A stretch of 44,116 nucleotides of DNA from Branchiibius sp. NY16-3462-2. GTDB taxonomy: Bacteria > Actinomycetota > Actinomycetes > Actinomycetales > Dermatophilaceae. The stretch lies in the NCBI RefSeq assembly GCF_001594145.1, contig NZ_LVCF01000041.1, positions 1 to 44,116 on the forward strand, in the 5' to 3' direction. This document shows, piece after piece, positions 18,418-25,466 of this stretch (its first letter is position 1; the number at the start of each line of letters is the position of its first letter). Made by a program: the position numbers and the translations under genes. The notes under the pieces were generated by a model. The model was not told where the DNA came from, made no database searches, and saw nothing but the letters and a program-made list of their open reading frames with translations.

Positions 18418-18795
18418 CGTCAGGTCGCCGTCCGCGGAGACGCCCCTCTTGAGGTGGCGTGGCATCGGTACGTCGACCTGGACGCATGGCCCGATTGGTC
18501 GCCGCAGATCCGCGGGGTTCTTTGCGATCAGCGCACTCTGGCCCCTGGACTGAGGGGGACCGTCCAGGGGTTGCTGGGAGTTGGTGTCCCGTTCGAGGTG
18601 CTGTCAGTGGATACCGCTGCGCGGCAATGGGTTTGGCGCGCAAGCCTGCTCGGGTCGGCCGTCGAGATGACCCATCTGCTGAGGACCGATGGCGACCAGA
18701 CGGTCGCGACGTTGATCGCGGAGGGTCCGGCGATCGTCGTACTGCCGTATCTGCCGTTGGCGACTGTGGCCTTAGGGAGGCTCACACGCGCCTGA
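18412..18795 (+). CDS. SRPBCC family protein
   Basis: A 127-aa protein with the helix-grip START/polyketide-cyclase-like pattern: VEV-type first strand (QVAVRGDAPLEVAWHRYVDLDAWPDWSPQIRGV), a middle strand set (FEVLSVDTAARQWVWRASLLG) and a C-terminal helix. Such proteins bind hydrophobic ligands; no catalytic motif is evident. ATG at 18412 shares its A with the DUF433 stop (TGATG), so translation is coupled. It may have been the direct neighbour of the LLM gene before the DUF433 segment arrived. Confidence 0.72.
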   Translation: MRRQVAVRGDAPLEVAWHRYVDLDAWPDWSPQIRGVLCDQRTLAPGLRGTVQGLLGVGVPFEVLSVDTAARQWVWRASLLGSAVEMTHLLRTDGDQTVATLIAEGPAIVVLPYLPLATVALGRLTRA

Positions 18796-18816
18796 TGCGT
18801 TCCTACTGTCGGGAGC

Positions 18817-19086
18817 ATGACAAGTGACAGCACATCCGAGGCAGAGATGAGCGCGGCCGTCGAGGCCGCCCAGAAGGTGGTCGACACGGTCACCTCGTGG
18901 GATTACAGCGCGACGGACGAGAAGATCGAGGACAAGTTGCTCGAGGGTCTGCAGGCTGCCGGGGTGAGCGTGTCGGACACCGAACGTGACCGGTTGCTCG
19001 ACGAGATCTCCGCGTTGAAGCAGGACGAGACAGCCGGGACACCACAGGTCCAAGAGGCGCGGCCGAGCTCGGCGGAGGTGGTGTGA
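18817..19086 (+). CDS. Small acidic protein of unknown function
   Basis: An 89-aa acidic, helix-rich protein (MTSDSTSEAEMSAAVEAAQKVVDTV start). The middle, DEKIEDKLLEGLQAAGVSVSDTERDRLLDEI, resembles a linker-helix arrangement but no family I recognise. No signal peptide or cysteine. ATG at 18817 has GGGAG only one base upstream, so the internal ATG at 18847 is an alternative. The stop overlaps or nearly touches the next gene, so the two may be co-translated. Codon use is ordinary for the region. Confidence 0.6.
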   Translation: MTSDSTSEAEMSAAVEAAQKVVDTVTSWDYSATDEKIEDKLLEGLQAAGVSVSDTERDRLLDEISALKQDETAGTPQVQEARPSSAEVV

Positions 19087-19088
19087 CC

Positions 19089-19571
19089 ATGGCGCGCGAC
19101 GAAGACCTGAAGACCATCCACGACCTCATCAAGGACGAGAAGGTCGCCATGGTGACGACCCGCAACGAGGGCACCGGCGCCCTGACGTCCCGGCCCATGA
19201 CGACCCAGGAAGCACAGTTCGACGGGACGCTGTACTTCATCGTCACGGCCGAGGCCGGAACCGTTTCGGACCTGCAGTCCGCGGCTCCGGTGAATGTCGC
19301 CTACCGCAGCAGCAGCGCGTTCGTCTCGCTCAGCGGCACCGGTCGCGTCGGGTCGGATCCAGAGAAGGCCAAGGAACTCTGGGACGACTCTGTCGCAGCG
19401 TGGTTCGAGGTCGGCCCGGAGGATCCGCAGGTGCAGGTCCTCACCGTCGAGGTCGATGGTGCGGAGTACTGGAGCGTCGAGAACAAGGCGGCGTTGATGA
19501 TCGACCTGGTCAAGGCCCGGGTCACCGGCAAGCGCCCCGACGTCGGTGAGAACGACACCGTCGATCTCTAG
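19089..19571 (+). CDS. Pyridoxamine 5'-phosphate oxidase family protein (general stress protein 26-like)
   Basis: A 160-aa split-barrel flavin-binding protein. EDLKTIHDLIKDEKVAMVTTRN, LTSRPMTTQEAQFDGTLYFIV and VNVAYRSSSAFVSLSGTGRV match the GS26-type PNPOx-like family, followed by the LWDDSVAAWFEVGPEDPQVQVLTVEVDGAEYW block. Members bind FMN or FAD and are often stress-linked; a reaction cannot be assigned. ATG at 19089 has GGAGG 10 bases upstream; GTG at 19083, which overlaps the previous stop, is an in-frame alternative. The stop overlaps that of the convergent gene by 4 bp (CTAG). Confidence 0.82.
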   Translation: MARDEDLKTIHDLIKDEKVAMVTTRNEGTGALTSRPMTTQEAQFDGTLYFIVTAEAGTVSDLQSAAPVNVAYRSSSAFVSLSGTGRVGSDPEKAKELWDDSVAAWFEVGPEDPQVQVLTVEVDGAEYWSVENKAALMIDLVKARVTGKRPDVGENDTVDL

Positions 19572-20059
19572 ATAGGTCGCACCCGCCGGGTCTGGGGATC
19601 CCAGTGGGTGATGGCCGCCAGTGTCACCTCTCCTGGTACGTCGATCAGCACGTCCCGTGCGCGCGTCACCTGCGTGGGTGATAGGCGTCCGGACAGCGTG
19701 ATGTGTGGGGTCCACGGCCGATCTCGGTGCGGGTCGCCGGCTCGCTCACGTAGCTCCTGAACCTTGTTGTCCAGCCAATCGCCGCCAGTGAGTAGCAGGT
19801 GGGTGATGTTGCTGGTGTCGAAGAAGCGCAACCCGGCCACCGGGAGAGTCATTGGCAGGCGGTCAGCCAGCGACTCGGCGTACGTGATGCAGGCAGGCGA
19901 GAAGGCGGGAGCAGAGGTGAGGGTCAGGTGCGGTCGGTTCGAGGAGGATCGGTGATCGCCCCGCGAGGGTAGTCCCGCGTCCTGTAGCCGCGACCAGAGG
20001 TCACGGACGCGGGCGTCGTCCGCAGCGATGAGGACGGCATCCAACGACTGCATGGCCAA
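19568..20059 (-). CDS. 2'-5' RNA ligase family (2H phosphoesterase) protein
   Basis: A 163-aa member of the 2H phosphoesterase superfamily, recognised by its two H-x-T/S-x motifs: RPHLTLT (about 42-48) and TPHITLS (about 117-123), about 75 residues apart as usual. Family members hydrolyse cyclic phosphodiesters of nucleotides or RNA ends; the native substrate is not evident. Spacer sequence FDTSNITHLLLTGG matches the typical strand between the repeats. The gene converges on the PNPOx-like gene with a 4-bp CTAG overlap and is divergent from the cation-efflux gene with a 44-bp gap. Confidence 0.82.
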   Translation of the reverse strand: MAMQSLDAVLIAADDARVRDLWSRLQDAGLPSRGDHRSSSNRPHLTLTSAPAFSPACITYAESLADRLPMTLPVAGLRFFDTSNITHLLLTGGDWLDNKVQELRERAGDPHRDRPWTPHITLSGRLSPTQVTRARDVLIDVPGEVTLAAITHWDPQTRRVRPI

Positions 20060-20103
20060 AGGCTAGGTGCCCGTTGGGCGGGTGGGGCAGCGACTACGCT
20101 CGA

Positions 20104-21060
20104 ATGGTGGCAGAGGATACGGCCGGCAGCGAGAGTCTGGTCACCGTCGTTATCGCCTTCACCGCGAATTTGCTGATCGCAGTGGCGAAGTCGGTGGTTG
20201 CAGCCATCACGGGATCGGCGTCGATGCTGGCCGAGGCAGCGCACTCCTGGGCTGACACCGGTAACGAGATCTTCCTGTTGATCGGTGAGCGCAAGTCGGC
20301 CCGACCTGCCGATGACACCCACCAGTTGGGCTACGGCCGGGTGGGCTACATCTGGTCGATGTTTGCCGCGTTCGGCCTCTTCAGCGTCGGTGCTGCGGTG
20401 TCGATCTGGCACGGCATCTCAGCACTGCGCAGCCCGGGTGAGCCCGACACCGACTACGTGTGGGCCTACGTCGTGCTGGCGGTCTCTGCCGTCCTTGAAG
20501 GGATCTCCTTCCTGCAGGCGTATCGGCAGACCCGGGAGGGCGCTCGGCGCAGTCGGCTGGATCCCCTGCGGTACATAGCCGTGACCTCGAATCCGATCCT
20601 GCGAGCCGTCTTCGCCGAAGATGCCTCGGCACTGATCGGCATCGTCCTGGCCGCTATCGGCATCGGTTTGCACCAGATCACCGGGAACGCCGCCTGGGAC
20701 GCGATCGGTTCGATCGCGGTGGGCATCCTGCTGGGCTGTGTCGCGATCTTCCTGATCGGGCGCAACATGGATTTCCTGACCGGAGAAGGAGTTCCGGCGC
20801 CTATCCGCAACACGGCTCTGATCGCGCTCACCGAGCACCGCTTCGTGGAGCGGGTCAGCTTCCTGCGGATGGAATGGGTCGGCGCATCGCGGATCTACCT
20901 GGTGGGTGCGGTGGACCTGGTGGGCGACCAGGTTGAGCACGACGTCGCTACGAAGCTGGCCATGGTCGCCGACGAACTCCAAGAGCACCCGCTGATCGAA
21001 CGAGCGGTGCTCACCCTGAGTCGACCGGACGATCCGACAACGCTGCTCCCGACCCCGTGA
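20104..21060 (+). CDS. Cation diffusion facilitator family transporter
   Basis: A 318-aa membrane protein with six probable transmembrane segments and a short cytoplasmic C-terminal domain. The metal-site signature is in segments 2 and 5: SMLAEAAHSWADTGNEIFLLIGE and FAEDASALIGIVLAAIGIGL, plus LGYGR after segment 2. These fit Zn/Fe/Mn efflux proteins of the CDF family; the metal is not predictable. ATG at 20104 (MVAEDTAGSE) is preferred over an in-frame TTG at 20074; no clear ribosome binding site is seen for either. Its stop overlaps the photolyase start by 4 bp (GTGA). Confidence 0.88.
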   Translation: MVAEDTAGSESLVTVVIAFTANLLIAVAKSVVAAITGSASMLAEAAHSWADTGNEIFLLIGERKSARPADDTHQLGYGRVGYIWSMFAAFGLFSVGAAVSIWHGISALRSPGEPDTDYVWAYVVLAVSAVLEGISFLQAYRQTREGARRSRLDPLRYIAVTSNPILRAVFAEDASALIGIVLAAIGIGLHQITGNAAWDAIGSIAVGILLGCVAIFLIGRNMDFLTGEGVPAPIRNTALIALTEHRFVERVSFLRMEWVGASRIYLVGAVDLVGDQVEHDVATKLAMVADELQEHPLIERAVLTLSRPDDPTTLLPTP

Positions 21061-22502
21061 CCGACGTCATCGTCATCCTGGGCAACCAACTGGTCCCGGG
21101 GCATCCGGCGCTGCGAAAGCACCCGGACGCAACAGTGGTGATGATCGAAGCCGACGACGTGTGCCGGGCCCATCGCTACCACCAGCACAAACTGATCCTG
21201 GTGCTCGCCGCGATGCGCCACTACGCAGCCGGCCTGACCCGGGACGTGGACTACACGACGTACGAGCCGGGTAGCACCTTCCGCTCGGTGCTCGCCGACC
21301 GACTGGCCGCGCACGGTGCGACCCGGCTGATCTGGATGCAGACCAGCGACCGGGGGCCGAACGAGCTGTTCCGGGAGTTGGCGGGCGAGGTGGGGTGCGA
21401 AACGGTCGTCTATCCGAACGCCCAGTTCCTCACCACCCCGGAGGAATTCGCGTCCTGGGTAGGGGACACGAAGTCTCCGCTGATGGAGAACTTCTATCGC
21501 TGGCAACGCAAGCGGCTGGACATCCTGATGGACGGAACTTCCCCTGAAGGCGGTCGGTGGAACTACGACGACGAGAACCGGCACCCGCTGCCCAAGCAGC
21601 GTCCGGCAATCCCGCCGCTACCCGGCGTACGGGCCACGCAACACGTCACAGAAGTCGCCGCGCTGGTCGCCGAGCACTTCGCCGACCATCCCGGGCGCAG
21701 TGACAACTTCTGGTTACCCACGACACGGACCCAGGCGTTGCGCTGGTTGGACGCCTTCATCGACGAGCGGCTGGAGTCGTTCGGGCGGTACGAGGACGCG
21801 ATGGCTGCTGACGAGCCGTTCCTCTTCCACTCAGTTCTGTCCCCGCTGATCAACCTCGGCCTCCTGCTGCCGGGCGAGTGCGTCGAGGCGGCGATCGAGG
21901 CGTATCACGCACGGGACCTGCCGCTCAGCAGCGTCGAGGGCTTCGTGCGGCAGGTCATCGGCTGGCGGGAGTTCATGTTCGGCCTCTACTGGACACGAGG
22001 AGCGGCATTCAACCGGAACTTCTTCGACTTTCGCAAGCCGCTGGAAGACTGGTGGTTCACCAATCACGATGTGCCACAGGACCTTCCGGTGCCGTTGCGG
22101 GTGTGCCTGGACCGCGTGCACGAGTACGGCTACTCCCACCACATCGAGCGCCTGCTGGTGTTCGGCAACTGGTTCCTGACCTCGGGCTACCAGCCGCGTG
22201 CGGTCTACGAGTGGTTCATGAGTATGTACGTCGACGCGTACGAGTGGGTGATGGTCCCGAACGTGCTGGGGATGAGCCAGTACGCCGACGGCGGGATGCT
22301 CGCGACCAAGCCGTACATCGCCGGCGGCAACTACCTGCAGAAGATGGGCAACTGGTTCGGGTCGGCGAAGGAGGCCAAGGACTCCGAATTCACCTCGCGC
22401 TACTGGCAGTTTCTGGCGGACAACGACGACAAGCTATCGGGCAACCACCGGCTTGCCCTGGTGCTGAAACAAGCTCGGGCACGGGCCCGGGGCTCTGGCT
22501 GA
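21057..22502 (+). CDS. Bacterial photolyase/cryptochrome family protein (PhrB-like), Fe-S cysteines missing
   Basis: A 481-aa protein of the FeS-BCP (DPRP) family, relatives of the prokaryotic (6-4) photolyase PhrB. It shows ILGNQLVPGHPAL at the N-terminus, FREMF-like HHIERLLVFGNWFL, and the FAD-pocket stretch YVDAYEWVMVPNVLGMSQYADGG followed by ATKPYIAGGNYLQKM. In PhrB-like enzymes four cysteines hold a 4Fe-4S cluster. Here the first is kept (C350, in RVCLDRVHEYGYSHH) but the region that should hold the other three reads KMGNWFGSAKEAKDSEFTSR (429-448), and no cysteine occurs after 350. GTG at 21057 overlaps the cation-efflux stop. Confidence 0.85.
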   Translation: MTDVIVILGNQLVPGHPALRKHPDATVVMIEADDVCRAHRYHQHKLILVLAAMRHYAAGLTRDVDYTTYEPGSTFRSVLADRLAAHGATRLIWMQTSDRGPNELFRELAGEVGCETVVYPNAQFLTTPEEFASWVGDTKSPLMENFYRWQRKRLDILMDGTSPEGGRWNYDDENRHPLPKQRPAIPPLPGVRATQHVTEVAALVAEHFADHPGRSDNFWLPTTRTQALRWLDAFIDERLESFGRYEDAMAADEPFLFHSVLSPLINLGLLLPGECVEAAIEAYHARDLPLSSVEGFVRQVIGWREFMFGLYWTRGAAFNRNFFDFRKPLEDWWFTNHDVPQDLPVPLRVCLDRVHEYGYSHHIERLLVFGNWFLTSGYQPRAVYEWFMSMYVDAYEWVMVPNVLGMSQYADGGMLATKPYIAGGNYLQKMGNWFGSAKEAKDSEFTSRYWQFLADNDDKLSGNHRLALVLKQARARARGSG

Positions 22503-22535
22503 CTCGCCGCCAGCGCGACGTGCCCGGTCCAGGTG

Positions 22536-24020
22536 TTAGGGGCGGGGATGAAGGTAGACGATGGCGTCTGAGTGTTGCGGTTCGAGGGCTTCGATCAGGG
22601 CGTCGTAGGTGGCTTGGTCGTCCACGTGCCACTCGTTGCGGGAGGTTGTTGGAACGACGTCATGTTGGCGGCTGGCCTGGAAGGCCCAGGTGTTCTGGAG
22701 GGCCAGTCGTGCTCGGGGGTCTGTGCGCAGCAATGGTCCGTACCCGCCGAGGCTGGTCAAGTACACCTCCACCGGTCCGGTGGGGGTGTTGCGCCATACG
22801 TGGCCGTGGAACCGGACAGGCTCGGCGCGCGGGTGATCGACAACGTAGGTGGGTATGGAGCCGTCGGGTTGGGGCACAACTCCGGTGATGTACTCACGGA
22901 ACGCCGGGTCTGGTTCTGGCAGGGAGTCAAGGAACTCTGGTCGGCTCGGGCTCAGTGGCTTCACCACACCTGTGCCGGTGAGGAACTCGCGGGCCCGGGC
23001 GACGGTGTCAGGGGTCAGATCAAACAGCACTCCGCCGCTCAGTGGTTGAACGTTGGTGGCGCCTGATCCGGTCAGATCGTCAGGAGTGCGACCTTTTATC
23101 CAGTTCTTGATTCCGATCGCCGGCAGGTCGTGCGGCCCGTCTGGGTCACGGGCTTGCTGTCGGAACTCAGGGGTGGACAGCTCAGCGGTTGACACCGGTA
23201 GTAGGTGCACGGCGAGCCGCAGAGCAGCAGTTTGGAGGGTCCACGATTGGGAGTCCTCCTCGCCTTGGATGCTGACGATGAGGCTGACACGAGTCGCCAG
23301 CCCGTATCGTTCCCAACTCGTGCGTACGGCGAGGGTACGGCCCTCGATCATGGTGGCCGGCCACACGCTCCATGTCTTGCCGTCATCGGGGTGGATTGCG
23401 CGGGAGACACCCTGGCCCACGCCCTCGGGGTAGCGGGGCTCGCCACCAGCTCGCACAAGATCGGCCGCACTGGTGATCGGCCCGAAGCCGGTGACCTGCC
23501 AGGTTATGCCGCCCAGGTCGGCAGAGAATTCCTGGAAGAATCGCCATGCCTCGATAGAGAACTGGGGGAGGTCGACTTTCCCCCACCCTTCGGCGAACAA
23601 TGACAGCCCACCCATGGCGGTCATCGGATCGAGAACGACGTTCGTATCTACGTGGTCCCAAAGTATCGTCGGATCGAAAGGCTCCCAGTCGGCCAAGAGG
23701 GTATCGACACTGAGCCCCGGCGTGAGGATCCTGCCGCGTGACGCATCCTCATCCAGGATCCACCACCTGCCATCACCGCTGAACTCCTCAGCAACCAGCA
23801 ACCCCACTTCGGCGTTCTGGCTTTCAGTTCCATCTGAGGTGATGACGCGCGGTGCAAAGATCACGCTGAAGCCGGGCAGTACAGGAATCTGGAACTCAAC
23901 TTCATCACGTTCGGGGAAAGTGACAACGGCACAGTCCGGCCATCTACGACGCAGTGAGTCAGAAAATTGTTGTGCCGATGGCCAGCTAGTGTCGGGTGAA
24001 CTGACGATGAGCACTCTCAT
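22536..24020 (-). CDS. Protein of unknown function downstream of TNT-domain gene
   Basis: A 494-aa protein I do not recognise. There is no signal peptide or membrane segment. The first 130 residues (MRVLIVSSPDTSWPSAQQFSDSL, then a beta-rich stretch with VIFAPRVITSDGTESQ) look like a separate alpha/beta domain; the middle contains aromatic-rich WRFFQEFSADLGGITWQVTGFGP; the C-terminal 100 residues include YVVDHPRAEPVRFHGHVWRN and YDALIEALEPQHSDAIVYLHP. It starts 45 bp after the TNT-domain gene with CGGAGA upstream of ATG 24020, and is probably co-transcribed. An immunity or accessory role for the TNT protein is possible but is only a guess from position. Confidence 0.6.
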   Translation of the reverse strand: MRVLIVSSPDTSWPSAQQFSDSLRRRWPDCAVVTFPERDEVEFQIPVLPGFSVIFAPRVITSDGTESQNAEVGLLVAEEFSGDGRWWILDEDASRGRILTPGLSVDTLLADWEPFDPTILWDHVDTNVVLDPMTAMGGLSLFAEGWGKVDLPQFSIEAWRFFQEFSADLGGITWQVTGFGPITSAADLVRAGGEPRYPEGVGQGVSRAIHPDDGKTWSVWPATMIEGRTLAVRTSWERYGLATRVSLIVSIQGEEDSQSWTLQTAALRLAVHLLPVSTAELSTPEFRQQARDPDGPHDLPAIGIKNWIKGRTPDDLTGSGATNVQPLSGGVLFDLTPDTVARAREFLTGTGVVKPLSPSRPEFLDSLPEPDPAFREYITGVVPQPDGSIPTYVVDHPRAEPVRFHGHVWRNTPTGPVEVYLTSLGGYGPLLRTDPRARLALQNTWAFQASRQHDVVPTTSRNEWHVDDQATYDALIEALEPQHSDAIVYLHPRP

Positions 24021-24065
24021 GGTGATCTCCGTGATGCCTCACGAGTGCTTCCGCTGTACCCGTTG

Positions 24066-24728
24066 TCACTGAGTCGACGGCAGGCTGCCGATCTCATCAA
24101 GGTACCCAGCGTCATAGAGCCAGCGGGCACTTCGAGGCAGCTTGATTTTGATGCCGCCACCGGGTTGACCGAACCACGGGACCACCGGCCCTGCGATGAC
24201 GTTGCGATCGATGGGATTGCGGACCCGGTAGACGTGGTAGGCGAGCATGATCTCGGTCGGGGCCAGGGATCGCTGGTCCAGCGGCGTACCGAATACGAAG
24301 GTGCCCTGGGCGGATTCGTGACCGAACACGTCGATCATGTCCCCGGGTTGCAACACGACCGGCACAGGCCCAGCGTGTTCCGGCTCCCACGCAGCGCGGA
24401 TACGTTCGGTCAGAGCCGCAGCCGCCGCGTACGCGGCTTTCGCGTCCGCCGGACCGAGGTCGAGCTTTTCCACCGGACGGGTGAGCAGATGGTGCAGGGC
24501 GTTTGCCGCCAAGCCCAGCGTCTCGTAATCGTCATACAGCGCCAGCTGGTTTCGCTCAACACCGCCGACGAGCCATCGCTGCCCTTCGCCCGAAGTGAGG
24601 ATCCAGGTGTCGGACTCGTTGTAGCGCCCCACATCTTCCGGGGTCAGGACAATTCCGACGTCGGACGGATCTACCCCGGCTTCGGCGAGCGCAGATCTGA
24701 CGGCGTCGAGCGGACTAGATGTCGTCAT
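24066..24728 (-). CDS. TNT-domain (NAD glycohydrolase-type) protein with N-terminal module
   Basis: A 220-aa protein with two parts. Residues 124-213 match the TNT domain of the Mycobacterium tuberculosis necrotising toxin CpnT, an NAD(+) glycohydrolase: VLQPGDMIDVFG, FGTPLDQRSLAP, YHVYRVRNP, VIAGPVVPWFGQPGGG and LYDAGYLDEI appear in family order. Q188 and R153 occupy conserved positions, but the family DR(F/Y)G arginine is V134 here. Residues 25-85 form a module with RWLVGGVERNQLALYDDYE resembling the two 82-aa proteins upstream. No secretion signal is visible, so it is either intracellular or exported by an unusual route. Confidence 0.8.
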   Translation of the reverse strand: MTTSSPLDAVRSALAEAGVDPSDVGIVLTPEDVGRYNESDTWILTSGEGQRWLVGGVERNQLALYDDYETLGLAANALHHLLTRPVEKLDLGPADAKAAYAAAAALTERIRAAWEPEHAGPVPVVLQPGDMIDVFGHESAQGTFVFGTPLDQRSLAPTEIMLAYHVYRVRNPIDRNVIAGPVVPWFGQPGGGIKIKLPRSARWLYDAGYLDEIGSLPSTQ

Positions 24729-24783
24729 CGTGGAGAATCCATTTCCGGTAGACGAGGTTGAACTGCATCACTTCTTCGCGGTC
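24715..24783 (-). pseudogene. Possible remnant of a third small-gene copy
   Basis: Reading on in frame past the stop of the 82-aa gene gives DREEVMQFNLVYRKWILHDD followed by DI and a stop inside the TNT gene start. EEV...VYRKWILHDD resembles the end of the 82-aa proteins (AEVCEYVYHHWVKHDD). This may be the tail of a third, decayed copy, or chance similarity in 23 codons. Confidence 0.25.
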
Positions 24784-25032
24784 TCAATCGTCGTGTTTCA
24801 CCCAATGGTGGTAAACGTATTCGCACACCTCGGCCTCGGTGGCGAACTTTCGGCGGCCATACAACTTCCCGCGCTCGCTCGCGTATGCGTGCCACACTCC
24901 ATCAACCTCAGCGACCGTCACCTTGCCCTCGGGGTTCAGCTCGATGTCGGGGCCAGGAAGAATCAGAAGGCCCGATGAGTTGCCATCGGCCGCAACGAAC
25001 GCTTCTCTGAGTTTGGCCACGGTGTCGATCAT
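24784..25032 (-). CDS. 82-aa protein, paralogue A of the TNT cassette
   Basis: An 82-aa protein, 73 of 82 residues identical to the protein encoded at 25168-25416. The conserved core is KVTVAEVDGVWHAYASERG followed by KLYGRRKFATEAEVCEYVYHHW. The pattern W-x3-(A/G)-x-ERG/ERN, an aromatic, T-E/T and a C-terminal helix also occurs in residues 51-83 of the TNT protein, so this looks like a free-standing copy of that protein's N-terminal module. ATG at 25032 has GGGAGG about 10 bases upstream and overlaps the stop of the 49-codon gene (ATGA). It lies 55 bp ahead of the TNT gene. An immunity, chaperone or adaptor role is a reasonable guess. Confidence 0.75.
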   Translation of the reverse strand: MIDTVAKLREAFVAADGNSSGLLILPGPDIELNPEGKVTVAEVDGVWHAYASERGKLYGRRKFATEAEVCEYVYHHWVKHDD

Positions 25033-25178
25033 TTCGGTGTTACCTCCCTCTGGTCCTCACCCGTGTTGCCGCCACGTGGGGTGGGTGCCCAGTCGGGACG
25101 GTCGTGATCGACAAGTGCACGCACGAGTTGGTTTGACGCTTCCATGACAGCCTCAAATGCATGAGTCTCAGTCGTCAT
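25029..25178 (-). CDS. Coupled 49-aa protein between the two paralogues
   Basis: A 49-codon frame too short to be found by length filters. It begins at ATG 25178, inside the end of paralogue B (11-bp overlap), and its TGA stop overlaps the ATG of paralogue A (ATGA). The translation begins MTTETHAFEAVMEASNQLVR and continues with a hydrophilic Pro/Gly-rich tail ending in TPK. The first half looks like an amphipathic helix. Overlaps on both sides argue for a translated gene rather than chance. No family is recognised; it might be an antitoxin-like peptide or the rest of a larger ancestral gene. Confidence 0.5.
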   Translation of the reverse strand: MTTETHAFEAVMEASNQLVRALVDHDRPDWAPTPRGGNTGEDQREVTPK

Positions 25179-25416
25179 ATTTCACCCAATGGTGGTAGAC
25201 GTACTCGCACACCTCGGCCTCGGTCGGGAACTGCCGGCGGCCATACAACTTCCCCCGCTCGCTCGCGTATGCGTGCCACACTCCGTCAACCTCAGCGACC
25301 GTCACCTTGCCCTCGGGGTTGAATTCAATGTCGCGGCCGGGGAGGATCAGCAGCCGCGATGAGTTGCCATCGGACGCGGCGAACGCTTCCTTGAGTTTGG
25401 CTACGGTGTCGATCAT
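25168..25416 (-). CDS. 82-aa protein, paralogue B of the TNT cassette
   Basis: First gene of the cassette on the minus strand, 82 aa, differing from paralogue A at nine positions (K9, A13, S15, R21, R28, F32, Q62, P64, Y80). The start is placed at ATG 25416 because that gives an end-to-end match to paralogue A and because GGTGGAG lies about 6 bases upstream; longer in-frame starts run back towards the DNA glycosylase gene. The stop at 25168 overlaps the 49-aa gene. The gap to the glycosylase stop is 50 bp, so a separate promoter would have to be compact; TAGCAT at about 25457-25452 is a possible -10. Confidence 0.75.
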   Translation of the reverse strand: MIDTVAKLKEAFAASDGNSSRLLILPGRDIEFNPEGKVTVAEVDGVWHAYASERGKLYGRRQFPTEAEVCEYVYHHWVKYDD

Positions 25417-25466
25417 TTCGGGCTCCACCTTCCCCATGGAGACTGTTTCCGATGCTAGCCCCGATC

